Shown piece by piece: positions 45,423 through 54,876 of a stretch of DNA of 64,000 nucleotides (the stretch's first letter is position 1; the number at the start of each line of letters is the position of its first letter). The translations under genes were made by a program, and so were the position numbers. The notes under the pieces are model-generated. The model saw only the letters and a list, made by a program, of their open reading frames with translations, did no database searches and was not told the origin of the DNA. The DNA is taken from the NCBI RefSeq assembly GCF_016908515.1, contig NZ_JAFBEA010000001.1, positions 558,001 to 622,000 of the forward strand, in the 5' to 3' direction. This stretch comes from Virgibacillus halotolerans. GTDB taxonomy: Bacteria > Bacillota > Bacilli > Bacillales > Amphibacillaceae.

Positions 45423-45689
45423 ATGGCAAACAGGTGCAGGTACATCCGATTTTTTTTTATACTTTTCATAGGGATATTTATTTTTCTTCACACCGATCAT
45501 TCTATTGCTGCAAGTCCGACAGCACCAACTTCTTCTGAAACCTCCACAGAAAACACCGATCTAGGACCCTTGTTGTGGTCTGTCTTGTTTATCGGTGGGA
45601 GTATTGCTATTACATTATCTTACGTCAGTTGGAGAAAATACAGGGGGGAAGTTAAAAAAGGAGCTAAAAAGGACAAATCAGTTGACTAA
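45423..45689 (+). CDS. Miniature YpjB-like protein
   Basis: 88 residues from ATG 45423 (GAGGTGAT upstream; the in-frame GTG lies within that site). It contains a signal-peptide-like helix (FFFILFIGIFIFL), about 30 Ser/Thr/Pro-rich residues, and a C-terminal helix (LLWSVLFIGGSIAITLSYVSW) with a basic tail. The terminal helix and tail resemble the end of the sporulation protein YpjB, which is about 260 residues in B. subtilis and is encoded at this same position. The large extracytoplasmic domain appears absent. No frameshift is evident, so the short form may be functional or a decayed remnant. Confidence 0.6.
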   Translation: MANRCRYIRFFFILFIGIFIFLHTDHSIAASPTAPTSSETSTENTDLGPLLWSVLFIGGSIAITLSYVSWRKYRGEVKKGAKKDKSVD

Positions 45690-45750
45690 ATCCCTATCTT
45701 TGACTATTGTTGACCTATAGGAAATATCTAAAATATGTGGAGGAATGTAA

Positions 45751-46434
45751 ATGTTTGGTGGTCTTGGTGGTTATCTTATTTATATCGCTCTTTTGATGAT
45801 TATTCCGATTTGGGCACAATCAAAAGTTAAAAACACGTACAAAAAGTATTCAAAAAAAGCAACTTCTTCTCATATGAGTGGGGAAGAGGTTGCTCGAAAA
45901 ATATTAGATGATAATGGTTTGTATGATGTGCAAATTGAAGAAACGCGCGGGGAGCTTTCTGATCACTATGATCCGAGGAAAAAAGTAGTCAGACTGTCTT
46001 CTAAAAACTTTCACGGTCATTCCATGGCATCTTCTGCAATTGCTGCGCACGAGGTAGGACACGCCATTCAGGATGCAGAGTCCTATGCCTTCCTGCGATT
46101 TAGAAGTGCATTGGTTCCAGTAGCAAACTTAGGTTCAAATGCTTCTTACTTTTTAATTATTGCAGGTATCTTAATGAGCAGCATGAACCTATTGCTGTTT
46201 GGCATTATCTTTATGTCAGCTGCTGTACTGTTTCAAGTAGTGACATTACCAGTTGAATTTAATGCTTCTAATCGGGCAATGGGACAACTTGTTTCATCTG
46301 GAGTTATTCGCAATAATGAAGAGCGGGAAACGAAAAAAGTCTTGAATGCCGCTGCATTAACGTATGTAGCTGCCGCGCTTGTAGCTGTTGCAGAACTATT
46401 AAGATTCATTATGATTTACGCAAATAATGATTAA
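45751..46434 (+). CDS. Zinc-dependent membrane metallopeptidase (YugP family)
   Basis: 227 residues: an N-terminal membrane helix, a soluble part with the zinc signature AAHEVGHAIQ near residue 97 (HExxH), then two or three membrane helices, and FNASNRAM with downstream Glu residues that may supply further ligands. It matches the YugP family of putative neutral zinc metallopeptidases. GGAGG precedes the ATG. It is not part of the B. subtilis ypj cluster, as far as I recall. Substrate unknown. Confidence 0.87.
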   Translation: MFGGLGGYLIYIALLMIIPIWAQSKVKNTYKKYSKKATSSHMSGEEVARKILDDNGLYDVQIEETRGELSDHYDPRKKVVRLSSKNFHGHSMASSAIAAHEVGHAIQDAESYAFLRFRSALVPVANLGSNASYFLIIAGILMSSMNLLLFGIIFMSAAVLFQVVTLPVEFNASNRAMGQLVSSGVIRNNEERETKKVLNAAALTYVAAALVAVAELLRFIMIYANND

Positions 46435-46474
46435 AAAGGATGGCATCTGGGTAACTACCCTGCCACCCTTTTTT
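46433..46474. terminator. Terminator between the metallopeptidase and ypjC
   Basis: AAAAAGGATGGCA pairs with TGCCACCCTTTTTT between convergent genes. Confidence 0.8.
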
Positions 46475-46481
46475 ATTTTGG

Positions 46482-47354
46482 TCAATCATCTATCGGGTTT
46501 TTATTTTCATCCAATGTAAATCCTTCACCTATTACATCATGTACGGTGCTCAATGCCACAAATGCATGTGGATCAATCCCATTAATAATACCTTTCAATC
46601 GGACGACCTCGTTCCTGCCAACAATGCAATATAAAACATTTCGCTTCTCGCCTGAGAAACTTCCCCTGCCATCAAGTACCGTTACCCCACGATCCATATC
46701 TATATTTATCTTTTTGGCAATTTCATCGCTGTAATTTGAAATAATGGTTGCACCTTTAGCTGAATACGCACCCTCTTGCATAAAATCAATGACCCTCGCA
46801 CCAATAAAGACGGCTACAAGTGTGTACATCCCTTTTACTAAATCAAGTGCGACGAAAACGGATGTTGTGATTACGAGAAAGTCAAATAAAAACATGGTCT
46901 TGCCCATGCTCCAGCCGACATATTTATTAACAAGCCGTGCAATGATATCTACACCACCTGTCGTGCCGCCATATCGAAAGATAATGCCGAGACCAACCCC
47001 AATGAAAACACCTGCAAACAGGGCTGCTAATGTCATATCGGATTGTAAATAAGTCTGAAATGGTCTGATTTGAAAAACACTTAGAAATATGGAAACGCCA
47101 ACAGTGCCGATAACCGTATAAAAAAAGGTTTTCCTACCAAGGAATCGCCAACCAATAAAAAAGACGGGCACATTTAAAACAATATTCATAATTGCAGGGT
47201 CCCAGTCCCATAAAAAGTAAAATAATAAAGTGATCCCAGTAAATCCACCTTCACTAAGATTGTTTTGCATATTAAAATGTACAATACCGAACGAAAATAT
47301 CGCTGCACCTAATAAAATAAATAGGATATTTTTAATTCTTAAACCAAAAATCAT
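46482..47354 (-). CDS. ypjC: YitT-family membrane protein YpjC
   Basis: 290 residues, the length of B. subtilis YpjC. About five membrane helices in the N-terminal DUF161 part (FGIVHFNMQNNLSEGGFTGIT; GLGIIFRYGGTTGGVDIIA) and a soluble C-terminal DUF2179 domain (YCIVGRNEVVRLKGIINGIDPHAFV). ATG 47354 lies six bases after GGAGGT; the longer frame has no site. Function unknown; such proteins are sometimes linked to spore germination or membrane transport. Confidence 0.85.
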   Translation of the reverse strand: MIFGLRIKNILFILLGAAIFSFGIVHFNMQNNLSEGGFTGITLLFYFLWDWDPAIMNIVLNVPVFFIGWRFLGRKTFFYTVIGTVGVSIFLSVFQIRPFQTYLQSDMTLAALFAGVFIGVGLGIIFRYGGTTGGVDIIARLVNKYVGWSMGKTMFLFDFLVITTSVFVALDLVKGMYTLVAVFIGARVIDFMQEGAYSAKGATIISNYSDEIAKKINIDMDRGVTVLDGRGSFSGEKRNVLYCIVGRNEVVRLKGIINGIDPHAFVALSTVHDVIGEGFTLDENKNPIDD

Positions 47355-47498
47355 TTTTTTACCTCCAAACTTCCTTATTTTCAATATCTCCAATAAATGC
47401 TTTCATTATGATTAGAAAACCTAAGTCACAATACAATCATACTTTTAGAATGAATAATTTGTCAAAATACGACAGATTCGCTAACATAATAAAGAGGT

Positions 47499-47556
47499 AT
47501 AAAGTGAAACTTCATTCAGTGGGAGTTTTACTGCCCGCCAAACTGCGATAAATACG
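47499..47556 (+). repeat. Leader hairpin element, copy 2 (before mazG)
   Basis: TATAAAGTGAAACTTCATTC and then AGTGGGAG, a short loop, CTGCCC and CCAAACTGCGATAAA. It matches the element at 13304-13375 in both outer parts while the loop differs. CAGT/ACTG and GGG/CCC can pair. It ends a few bases before AAAGGAG. Confidence 0.5.
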
Positions 47557-47575
47557 AAATAAAGGAGAATGAAAT

Positions 47576-47917
47576 ATTAGTACACCAATATATAATACAA
47601 AAGACATACAAAACCGGGTAGATTCGTATATTTCACAATTCAAAGAAGGATATTTTTCTCCTTTAAGCCTGATGGCCAGGTTGTCAGAGGAAGTGGGAGA
47701 GCTTGCAAGAGAGGTCAATCATTACTATGGAGAAAAACCAAAGAAAGCAACTGAACAAGAAAAGACGGTAGAGGAAGAGCTCGGTGATATCATCTTTGTT
47801 CTTTCCTGTTTTGCTAATTCGCTTGATATCGATCTTTCAGAAGCGTTTGACATTGCCATTAATAAAATAGAAACGCGTGACAAAGATCGTTGGACGAGAA
47901 AAGACAATCATAATTAA
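47576..47917 (+). CDS. ypjD: MazG-like nucleotide pyrophosphohydrolase with ATT start
   Basis: 113 residues. The MazG fold is complete with its metal-binding Glu/Asp residues (RLSEEVGELAREVNHYYG; EEELGDIIFVLSCFANSLDID). Family homology begins well before the first ATG (47672): VDSYISQFKEGYFSPLSLM is conserved. An in-frame TGA at 47570 limits the N-terminus, and no ATG, GTG or TTG occurs between; the codon eight bases after AAAGGAG is ATT (47576), followed by STPIYN. An AUU start, rare and best known from infC, is therefore likely. A three-codon frame (ATG AAA TAT TAG) overlaps it. It heads the dapB-mgsA-bshA-cca-birA-pan cluster. Confidence 0.85.
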   Translation: MSTPIYNTKDIQNRVDSYISQFKEGYFSPLSLMARLSEEVGELAREVNHYYGEKPKKATEQEKTVEEELGDIIFVLSCFANSLDIDLSEAFDIAINKIETRDKDRWTRKDNHN

Positions 47918-47944
47918 TTAAATAATACTGGAGGTACAACAACA

Positions 47945-48739
47945 ATGAGTATAAATGTAATTATCGCAGGTCCACGTGGTAAAATGGGATCTGAAGCCAT
48001 TAAAATGGTAATGAAGGATGACAATTTAAATCTGGTAGCTTGCATTGATCGGAAAAATAATGGTAAGGCCGTAGATGATATTGTCGATATTTCCAATGTA
48101 AATGTTCCGGTTTTTGATAATGCTTCCGATTGTTTCCATTCGATCGATGCAGACGTCTTTGTAGACTTAACTGTGCCAGAAGTTGGATATAAACACGCAT
48201 TAGCGGCACTCGAACATAATCTCCGCCCTGTGATTGGGACAACTGGCTTTACGGATGAACAATTAGATGAACTAAGAGCCATCGCTATGGAAAAGAAAAT
48301 CGGCTGTATTATTGCTCCCAATTTTGCAATTGGCGCTGTATTGATGATGAAGTTTTCCCAAATGGCAGCACGTTACTTCCCTGATGTTGAAATTATCGAA
48401 AAGCACCACGATAATAAATTGGATGCTCCTTCAGGCACTGCTAAAAAGACGGCAGAACTTATCAAAGAAACACGAGACTATAAAATCCAAGGACATCCAG
48501 ACGAAAAAGAAACGATCCAAGGAGCACGAGGTGCGGAATTAGATGGTATGCATATTCACAGTGTACGGCTGCCTGGACTTGTTGCACATCAAGAAGTTAT
48601 TTTTGGCGGCTCCGGTCAAAACCTAACGATTAAACATGATTCATTTAATCGTGCATCATTTATGGAGGGTATCAAGTTTTCAATTGAAACAGTGATGGAA
48701 TCAGATCAGCTTATTTACGGACTAGAAAACATACTATAA
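47945..48739 (+). CDS. dapB: 4-hydroxy-tetrahydrodipicolinate reductase
   Basis: 264 residues. NAD(P)H motif [14 protein letters not shown] at the N-terminus, GTTGFTD, and the substrate signature [20 protein letters not shown] with [18 protein letters not shown]. It catalyses the reduction step of lysine and diaminopimelate synthesis; in spore formers the pathway also supplies dipicolinate. GGAGG before the ATG. Confidence 0.98.
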   Translation: MSINVIIAGPRGKMGSEAIKMVMKDDNLNLVACIDRKNNGKAVDDIVDISNVNVPVFDNASDCFHSIDADVFVDLTVPEVGYKHALAALEHNLRPVIGTTGFTDEQLDELRAIAMEKKIGCIIAPNFAIGAVLMMKFSQMAARYFPDVEIIEKHHDNKLDAPSGTAKKTAELIKETRDYKIQGHPDEKETIQGARGAELDGMHIHSVRLPGLVAHQEVIFGGSGQNLTIKHDSFNRASFMEGIKFSIETVMESDQLIYGLENIL

Positions 48740-48750
48740 GGGGGACCATG

Positions 48751-49173
48751 ATGAATATTGCACTTATTGCCCACGATAAAAAGAAACAGGATATTATTGG
48801 ATTTAGTACTGCCTATAAACATATTTTGGCTAAACATACATTGTTTGCAACAGGAACTACTGGAACAATGATTTCAGAATCGACCGGACTATCCATACAT
48901 TTATTTCAATCCGGTCCGCTTGGTGGTGATCAGCAAATAGGTGCAAGAATTGCTAACAATGAAATGGATATGGTCATCTTTTTCAGGGATCCATTGACCG
49001 CACAGCCACATGAACCGGATATCAGTGCATTGATGCGCTTATGTGACGTTTATAAAATCCCACTTGCAACCAATATGGCTGCATCAGAAATATTTATTCG
49101 CGCGTTGGATCGCGGTGATTTTCAGTGGAGAGAAATTGTCAAAGCAAACTTAAAACAGGACGCGAAAAAATGA
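48751..49173 (+). CDS. mgsA: Methylglyoxal synthase
   Basis: About 140 residues. Contains [12 protein letters not shown], the phosphate-binding FATGTTG and [14 protein letters not shown] with the catalytic Asp region [18 protein letters not shown]. It converts dihydroxyacetone phosphate to methylglyoxal, a bypass for phosphate-stress glycolysis that bacillithiol helps to detoxify. Two adjacent ATG codons (48748, 48751); the second has better spacing from GGGGG. Overlaps bshA by four bases. Confidence 0.96.
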   Translation: MNIALIAHDKKKQDIIGFSTAYKHILAKHTLFATGTTGTMISESTGLSIHLFQSGPLGGDQQIGARIANNEMDMVIFFRDPLTAQPHEPDISALMRLCDVYKIPLATNMAASEIFIRALDRGDFQWREIVKANLKQDAKK

Positions 49174-50309
49174 AGATCGGTATCACTTGCTATCCAACAG
49201 TAGGTGGGTCAGGGATTATTGCCACCGAATTAGGTATGCTTTTAGCAGAGCGTGGAAATGAGATTCATTTTATTACTTCCAGTGTCCCTTTTCGTCTAGA
49301 TAAAATTCATCCACAAATTTATTATCACGAAGTGGAATTAAATCACTATCCGGTTTTTCAATACCCTCCATATGATTTAGCATTGGCAACTAAAATGGCA
49401 GAAGTGATTGACCGGGAAAAATTGGACATACTACATGTCCATTATGCCATGCCCCACGCTATTTGTGCGATTTTAGCAAGGGACATTGCAGATCATGAAG
49501 TAAAAATTGTAACGACATTACACGGTACAGATATAACCGTACTGGGGGTTGACCATACATTTAAGAAAATGATCAAACACGGTATTGAGCAATCCGATGC
49601 TGTAACTGCTGTTTCTAATAGTCTTGTTCAACAAACGAAAGAAATGCTTGGCAGTAAAAAGGACATTTCTGTGATCTATAATTTCGTTAACGAAGCGGAA
49701 TATTTTAAAAAAGATCTGCCTTCATTAAAAGCGGAGTATGGTATTCCAACGGATGAAAAAGTAATTATTCATATTTCAAACTTTCGGAAAGTAAAACGTC
49801 TCGATGATGTGATCAACACCTTCAGACTAATTAGAGACAACGTTAAAAGTAAGCTTTTATTAATTGGAGATGGGCCTGAATACGCTGCATCAACTGATTT
49901 AGTCAGTCAACTCGGGTTGACTGACGATGTTTTATTCTTAGGCAAGCAAAAAAACATTAGTGACTTATTGTCCATTTCTGATTTGAAACTACTATTATCA
50001 GAAAAGGAAAGCTTTGGCTTGGTATTGTTAGAGGCAATGGCATGCGAAGTCCCTTGCATTGGAACTAACGTCGGTGGTGTACCCGAAGTCATCGAGCATG
50101 GAAAAACCGGTTACCTGGTTGAATTAGGAGACGTAGAAAGTGCATCTAAATACGCTGTAGCGTTACTAAATAATGATAAAAAGCTGGATCGTTTTTCTCA
50201 GAATGCCCGACAGCATGCGGAAAGCGGCTTTCACTCTTCGAAAATTGTTAATCAATATATTGACATTTATGATAAAGTATTAGTAAATGATCAGATACAA
50301 AATGACTAA
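49170..50309 (+). CDS. bshA: Bacillithiol synthesis glucosaminyl-malate glycosyltransferase BshA
   Basis: 379 residues, GT4 glycosyltransferase. N-terminal [22 protein letters not shown] and HVHYAMPHA; the C-terminal Rossmann half has the sugar-nucleotide motif [31 protein letters not shown]. It joins GlcNAc from UDP-GlcNAc to L-malate, the first step of bacillithiol synthesis. ATG 49170 overlaps the mgsA stop. In B. subtilis the deacetylase bshB1 lies between mgsA and bshA; it is absent here. Confidence 0.97.
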   Translation: MKIGITCYPTVGGSGIIATELGMLLAERGNEIHFITSSVPFRLDKIHPQIYYHEVELNHYPVFQYPPYDLALATKMAEVIDREKLDILHVHYAMPHAICAILARDIADHEVKIVTTLHGTDITVLGVDHTFKKMIKHGIEQSDAVTAVSNSLVQQTKEMLGSKKDISVIYNFVNEAEYFKKDLPSLKAEYGIPTDEKVIIHISNFRKVKRLDDVINTFRLIRDNVKSKLLLIGDGPEYAASTDLVSQLGLTDDVLFLGKQKNISDLLSISDLKLLLSEKESFGLVLLEAMACEVPCIGTNVGGVPEVIEHGKTGYLVELGDVESASKYAVALLNNDKKLDRFSQNARQHAESGFHSSKIVNQYIDIYDKVLVNDQIQND

Positions 50310-50327
50310 GAGATGGTGATAACCGTG

Positions 50328-51527
50328 ATGACGGAAGCATTTTTAATGGCCATGCCTGTTATTAATCAAATTGAAAACCAGGGTCACCAGGCCTTTTATG
50401 TTGGTGGTTGTGTTCGCGATTTGCTACTCGATCGTCCGATTGGGGATATTGATATCGCCACATCGGCCTCACCAGCTTTTATTCAGCAAATCTTTAGCAA
50501 AGTGATTCCTGTCGGGATTGAACATGGTACAGTAATTGTTCGACATCATCATCAGTCCTATGAAGTAACAACATTTCGTATCGACGGAGACTATACAGAC
50601 CAGCGTCATCCGGATTCGGTTGAATTCATAGATCAAATTGATAAAGATTTGGAACGAAGAGATTTCACAATTAATGCCTTGGCAATGAACAAAGACGGCG
50701 TGATAACGGATTTATTTGATGGGCAAGGGGATTTACAAGCAAAACTCATTCGAACGGTTGGAGACGGCTATGAACGCTTTACAGAGGATCCATTACGTAT
50801 GATCCGCGCTCTTCGTTTTACCAGTCAACTCGGATTTACCATACATCGCCAAACATTAACAGATATTAAAAAAGTAAAACCGGCGATCGAGGGCCTTGCG
50901 ATTGAACGAATTACAAATGAATTCACAAAGCTATTTGCCGGGGAGTACCTTCCAATTGGAATAGCTTATTTAAAGGACACAGAGATTTACAAGCACCTGC
51001 CAATATTTGCAGACTTCCCTGAAATTATTTGTTCCCTGCCGAACGCACTGAAACCTTTACACTCCTTTGGCGAGGTAATTGCATTGCTGCATGTTATTGA
51101 ACCAAGGGTCAGTGTTGCACAGTGGATAAAGGAGTGGAAATGCTCCAATAAAACGAAACAGGAAGCCGCTCAGTTGGTTAATGCTTTGGAACAATATAAA
51201 AGAGACGGACTGAATCAGTGGATGATTTATCAATTATCCGAATCGTATTACGGTGGATTGAACAGGTTAATAAATATATTTAATCCCAATGAGCCAATTA
51301 CCGTAGACGCGTTGGAACAAATTGCTCACCGCCTGCCAATCCAATCCAAACAGGAATTGGCGATCAATGGGAATGATTTAATTAATTTGTTCCCCAATAG
51401 ACAAAAAGGACGATGGCTGCAAATATCGATCAATCAGATTGAAAAAGAAGTTGTCTCAGGCAGACTAAAGAATACGAAATATGATATAAAGGAGTGGATA
51501 CAATGGAGTCCACCCGAAACAAACTAA
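50328..51527 (+). CDS. cca: tRNA CCA-pyrophosphorylase (CCA-adding enzyme)
   Basis: About 399 residues, class II nucleotidyltransferase. Signatures GGCVRDLLLDRPIGDIDIATSA near residue 27, RRDFTINALAM and EDPLRMIRALRFTSQLGF, the nucleotide-selecting motif. It adds or repairs the 3' CCA of tRNAs. ATG 50328 fits GGTGAT seven bases upstream; GTG 50325 is also possible. It overlaps birA by 25 bp. Confidence 0.96.
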   Translation: MTEAFLMAMPVINQIENQGHQAFYVGGCVRDLLLDRPIGDIDIATSASPAFIQQIFSKVIPVGIEHGTVIVRHHHQSYEVTTFRIDGDYTDQRHPDSVEFIDQIDKDLERRDFTINALAMNKDGVITDLFDGQGDLQAKLIRTVGDGYERFTEDPLRMIRALRFTSQLGFTIHRQTLTDIKKVKPAIEGLAIERITNEFTKLFAGEYLPIGIAYLKDTEIYKHLPIFADFPEIICSLPNALKPLHSFGEVIALLHVIEPRVSVAQWIKEWKCSNKTKQEAAQLVNALEQYKRDGLNQWMIYQLSESYYGGLNRLINIFNPNEPITVDALEQIAHRLPIQSKQELAINGNDLINLFPNRQKGRWLQISINQIEKEVVSGRLKNTKYDIKEWIQWSPPETN

Positions 51528-52495
51528 TCGAGCTACTCGCAAACAATCAGGATGATTATATTTCCGGACAAGTTTTATCGGACAAATTGAAAATATCCCG
51601 AAGTGGGATCTGGAAACATATGAAAGAGCTTGAAAAAGACGGATACACCATTGAAGGTAAGTCTAAAAAAGGCTACAGAATTCTAGACTATCCAGATAAA
51701 TTAAGTGAGAACACATTACAATGGGGATTAAACACCAAATGGATTGGTAAAACAATCATACATAAACAATCGATCCCATCAACGCAAATTATTGCGCATC
51801 AAGTTGCGCTTGAAGGTGCATCGCATGGTACTGTTGTTATCGCTGATGAACAGACAATGGGGAAGGGTAGAATGAATCGCCACTGGCATTCTGGTAAAGG
51901 GAAAGGGATATGGCTCAGCATCCTTGTTCGACCTGATATATTACCTTATCAGGCGCCACAATTAACTCTTTTAACTGCAACGGTTTTAGCAGATGTATTA
52001 CGAACATGCACGACAGTAGCCCCTTTAATTAAATGGCCAAACGACATATTAATTAATAACAAAAAAACGGCCGGCATCTTAACAGAAATGCAGGCGGAAC
52101 AGGATAGAATCCAATATGTGGTCATCGGCATTGGCTTAAATGTCAATCAGACAAAAAGCGATATGCCTGAAGACATTGGGCATCGGGCAACTTCATTGCA
52201 AATGGAAACAAATAAACATTGGCAACTAAGAGAACTAGTTCAAAATATTTTAACCACATTTGAAAACACCTATGATTCCTACATGGAAAATGGCTTTCCG
52301 GAAATTAAGGATAAATGGGAAAGCTTCGGTTTCAAAATTGGCGAAAGTATCTCCATTAAAACAATGCGTGACAAGTGGGATGCCACATTTTTAGGAATTG
52401 CTGCAGATGGTGCTTTATTAACAAAAGCCACAGATGGCACAACGAAGAAACTGTATTCGGCAGAAATAGATTGGTTCAAAGAAGGGGAAAATTAA
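51503..52495 (+). CDS. birA: Biotin-protein ligase / biotin operon repressor BirA
   Basis: 330 residues: an N-terminal winged helix-turn-helix ([28 protein letters not shown]) for operator binding, a central ligase domain with [20 protein letters not shown] and [19 protein letters not shown], and a small SH3-like C-terminal domain. It activates biotin to biotinyl-AMP, attaches it to carboxylases, and represses biotin genes. ATG 51503 follows AGGAG at eight bases. Confidence 0.97.
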   Translation: MESTRNKLIELLANNQDDYISGQVLSDKLKISRSGIWKHMKELEKDGYTIEGKSKKGYRILDYPDKLSENTLQWGLNTKWIGKTIIHKQSIPSTQIIAHQVALEGASHGTVVIADEQTMGKGRMNRHWHSGKGKGIWLSILVRPDILPYQAPQLTLLTATVLADVLRTCTTVAPLIKWPNDILINNKKTAGILTEMQAEQDRIQYVVIGIGLNVNQTKSDMPEDIGHRATSLQMETNKHWQLRELVQNILTTFENTYDSYMENGFPEIKDKWESFGFKIGESISIKTMRDKWDATFLGIAADGALLTKATDGTTKKLYSAEIDWFKEGEN

Positions 52496-52497
52496 TT

Positions 52498-53325
52498 ATG
52501 CTGACAAGATTGGATCTGCAAAAAATGAAAGATAATCAGGAAAAAATAACGATGGTCACTGCCTATGACTATCCTTCAGCAAAGACAGCTGAAGTGGCCG
52601 GTATTGACACGGTTCTTGTTGGAGACTCACTGGGGATGGTCGTGCTTGGCTATGATTCGACCATACAGGTAACAGTTGACGATATGATACATCACGGGAA
52701 GGCTGTAAAACGTGGTGCTCCGAATACATTTGTAGTTGTGGATATGCCTTTTATGTCCTATCATATTTCCATAGAGGAATCATTAACAAATGCAAGAGAA
52801 ATTTTTCAACAAACAAATGCACAAGCGCTCAAGATTGAAGGGGCAACAGAAGAAACCCTGCTCTTGATTAAACGGTTAACAGAGGCAGGTATACCGGTTG
52901 TTGCACATCTGGGATTAACACCACAAACAGTGAATGTGTTAGGTGGGTTTAAGGTACAGGGTAAAGACAGAGCAGCAGCTGCAAAACTGCTTACTGATGC
53001 ACAACAGGTGGCCGAGCATGGTGCTATATCAGTAGTACTAGAATGTGTTCCCAAAGAACTTGCACAAATTATTACAGAAAAAATAGACATTCCAACAATA
53101 GGCATTGGTGCAGGGATTGAATGTGATGGTCAGGTTTTAGTCTATCATGACATATTAAAATACGGTGTTGACCGCCTGCCGAAATTTGCTAAACCCTATG
53201 CAGACTTTAATGAAAAAGGTACGGATGCAGTGAAAGCTTATATTGAAGATGTGAAGGATAAAACCTTTCCGCTGGATGCATATTCTTTTTTAATTAAAGA
53301 CAAGGAAATTTTACCAAATAAGTGA
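52498..53325 (+). CDS. panB: 3-methyl-2-oxobutanoate hydroxymethyltransferase
   Basis: 275 residues, TIM-barrel fold. Motifs [46 protein letters not shown] and [21 protein letters not shown]. First committed step to pantothenate. ATG 52498 follows AGGGG and lies directly after birA; the very long upstream frame is an artefact of reading through birA. Operon panB-panC-panD. Confidence 0.98.
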   Translation: MLTRLDLQKMKDNQEKITMVTAYDYPSAKTAEVAGIDTVLVGDSLGMVVLGYDSTIQVTVDDMIHHGKAVKRGAPNTFVVVDMPFMSYHISIEESLTNAREIFQQTNAQALKIEGATEETLLLIKRLTEAGIPVVAHLGLTPQTVNVLGGFKVQGKDRAAAAKLLTDAQQVAEHGAISVVLECVPKELAQIITEKIDIPTIGIGAGIECDGQVLVYHDILKYGVDRLPKFAKPYADFNEKGTDAVKAYIEDVKDKTFPLDAYSFLIKDKEILPNK

Positions 53326-53339
53326 AGTAGGGATATAAA

Positions 53340-54212
53340 ATGGAAATTATTCGTTCAATCGAAGACATGCAAGTAAGGTGCAAAGCATTCAATCAGCAGC
53401 ACAAACAGATTGGTTTTGTTGCGACAATGGGATTTTTTCATGATGGTCATATAAGTCTAATGAAACAAGCAAAGTCGGAAAACGACATCGTCGCGGCCAG
53501 CATTTTCGTGAATCCTCTACAATTCGGTCCAAACGAAGACTATGAACAATACCCTAGGGATGAAGCGCACGATATTTCAATCGCTGAACAAACCGGAGTA
53601 GATATATTATTTATCCCGGGAGTGGAAGACATGTATCCGAAGAAAATGAGCATTCGTATGCATATGGAAGAACGGGTAAATGTATTGTGTGGAAGATCAA
53701 GACCGGGGCATTTTGACGGCGTAATCACTGTACTGACGAAATTATTTCATATTATACAACCAAATAGAACTTATTTTGGTATGAAGGACGCACAGCAAAT
53801 AGCTGTCGTAGATGCGCTGATTAATGATTTTAACTTTCCAATTGAATTGATTGGTGTTCCTACAGCCAGAGAGCAGGGTGGCTTAGCAAAAAGTAGCAGA
53901 AATGTTAATCTGCGGGATCAAGAAAGAGAAGAAGCTGTTTGGTTATATAAAGGATTAAACAGTGCCCGCCAACTGGTAGTTGACGGAGAAAAAAATCCTG
54001 ATATTATTGTTAAAGAGGTCATGGACAAGATTACTCACAATACAACTGGGAAAATTGACTATGTTGAACTGTTGAGTTATCCAGAACTAGAGCCTGTGAC
54101 TGTAATTGACCAGCAGGTAGTTTTAGCAACAGCAGTATTCTTTAAACATGCCAGATTAATCGATAACCTTCTATTTAATGATATTGGGGAGTTAATCAAT
54201 CGATTAAAATAG
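53340..54212 (+). CDS. panC: Pantothenate synthetase
   Basis: 290 residues of the HIGH nucleotidyltransferase superfamily: [15 protein letters not shown] (the HxGH motif is HDGH), [47 protein letters not shown] and KSSRN. It joins pantoate and beta-alanine with ATP. Overall length and order are normal. The ribosome site before the ATG is loose (AGGGAT). Confidence 0.97.
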   Translation: MEIIRSIEDMQVRCKAFNQQHKQIGFVATMGFFHDGHISLMKQAKSENDIVAASIFVNPLQFGPNEDYEQYPRDEAHDISIAEQTGVDILFIPGVEDMYPKKMSIRMHMEERVNVLCGRSRPGHFDGVITVLTKLFHIIQPNRTYFGMKDAQQIAVVDALINDFNFPIELIGVPTAREQGGLAKSSRNVNLRDQEREEAVWLYKGLNSARQLVVDGEKNPDIIVKEVMDKITHNTTGKIDYVELLSYPELEPVTVIDQQVVLATAVFFKHARLIDNLLFNDIGELINRLK

Positions 54213-54223
54213 GGGGGAATTGT

Positions 54224-54619
54224 ATGATACGCACTATGATGAAAAGTAAGATCCATCGTGCACGTGTAACAGAAGCCAACCTGGACTATATTGGAAGTGT
54301 CACGATAGATGAGGGCATTTTAGAACAAGTGGATATTTTACCTCACGAAAAAGTACAAATTGTGAACAATAATAACGGTGCCCGTTTGGAAACATATGTT
54401 ATTCCTGGAAAAAAAGACTCAGGCGTAATATGCTTGAATGGAGCAGCAGCAAGACTTGTTCAAAAGGGGGATACAGTTATTATCGTCTCCTATGCACTTA
54501 TATCAGAAAAAGAGTTAGCATCGCATAAACCAAAAGTTGCTATTATGAATGAAAAGAATGAGATTGCGCAGCTTATTGAAAAAGAGCCTCCATTAACAAT
54601 GATGCAGGATTTCGTATAA
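54224..54619 (+). CDS. panD: Aspartate 1-decarboxylase proenzyme
   Basis: 131 residues. Self-cleavage site between Gly and Ser in [10 protein letters not shown] near residue 24, which gives the pyruvoyl group; downstream [12 protein letters not shown] and [13 protein letters not shown]. Makes beta-alanine for PanC. ATG 54224 follows GGGGGG. The gene ends before a strong hairpin terminator. Confidence 0.98.
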   Translation: MIRTMMKSKIHRARVTEANLDYIGSVTIDEGILEQVDILPHEKVQIVNNNNGARLETYVIPGKKDSGVICLNGAAARLVQKGDTVIIVSYALISEKELASHKPKVAIMNEKNEIAQLIEKEPPLTMMQDFV

Positions 54620-54623
54620 AGGT

Positions 54624-54665
54624 GTAAAACTCTTATCAGTATTCATGATAAGAGTTTTACTTTTA
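54624..54665 (+). terminator. Terminator of the pan operon
   Basis: GTAAAACTCTTATC pairs perfectly with GATAAGAGTTTTAC. The stem resembles that of the gudB terminator. Confidence 0.9.
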
Positions 54666-54876
54666 GCAGTAAGGAAAGGATAGGTCTATTTCTTTCTGCT
54701 CTAGCTAATACACAGCGTCCTTGTGCGTCGTGCGTGTTTAAAGGAATGCTACTGAAGCGATTATCGAAAGTGAAAAAGGAATTTTTCGTTGAACGAAGGC
54801 AATTCGCCTAAGGCTTGACGAATGCTGCGTTTTCTAAATGTACGATACATAGGGAAAGGAAAGTCAGGTGGAAGTT
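54666..54876. other. Intergenic region before dinG
   Basis: About 210 bp without a gene. It is richer in G and C than other gaps here and has several small inverted repeats (for example CGTTGAACGAAG, GGCAATTCGCC). It may be a remnant of a repeated element; I see no clear promoter. Confidence 0.3.

Noticed and set aside
47914-48321. Reverse-strand frame of 135 codons opposite dapB
   Set aside because: It lies opposite conserved dapB, has no ribosome site and no recognisable similarity.
52375-52497. N-terminal extension of panB
   Set aside because: This part only reads through birA in another frame; ATG 52498 has its own ribosome site and gives the family N-terminus.
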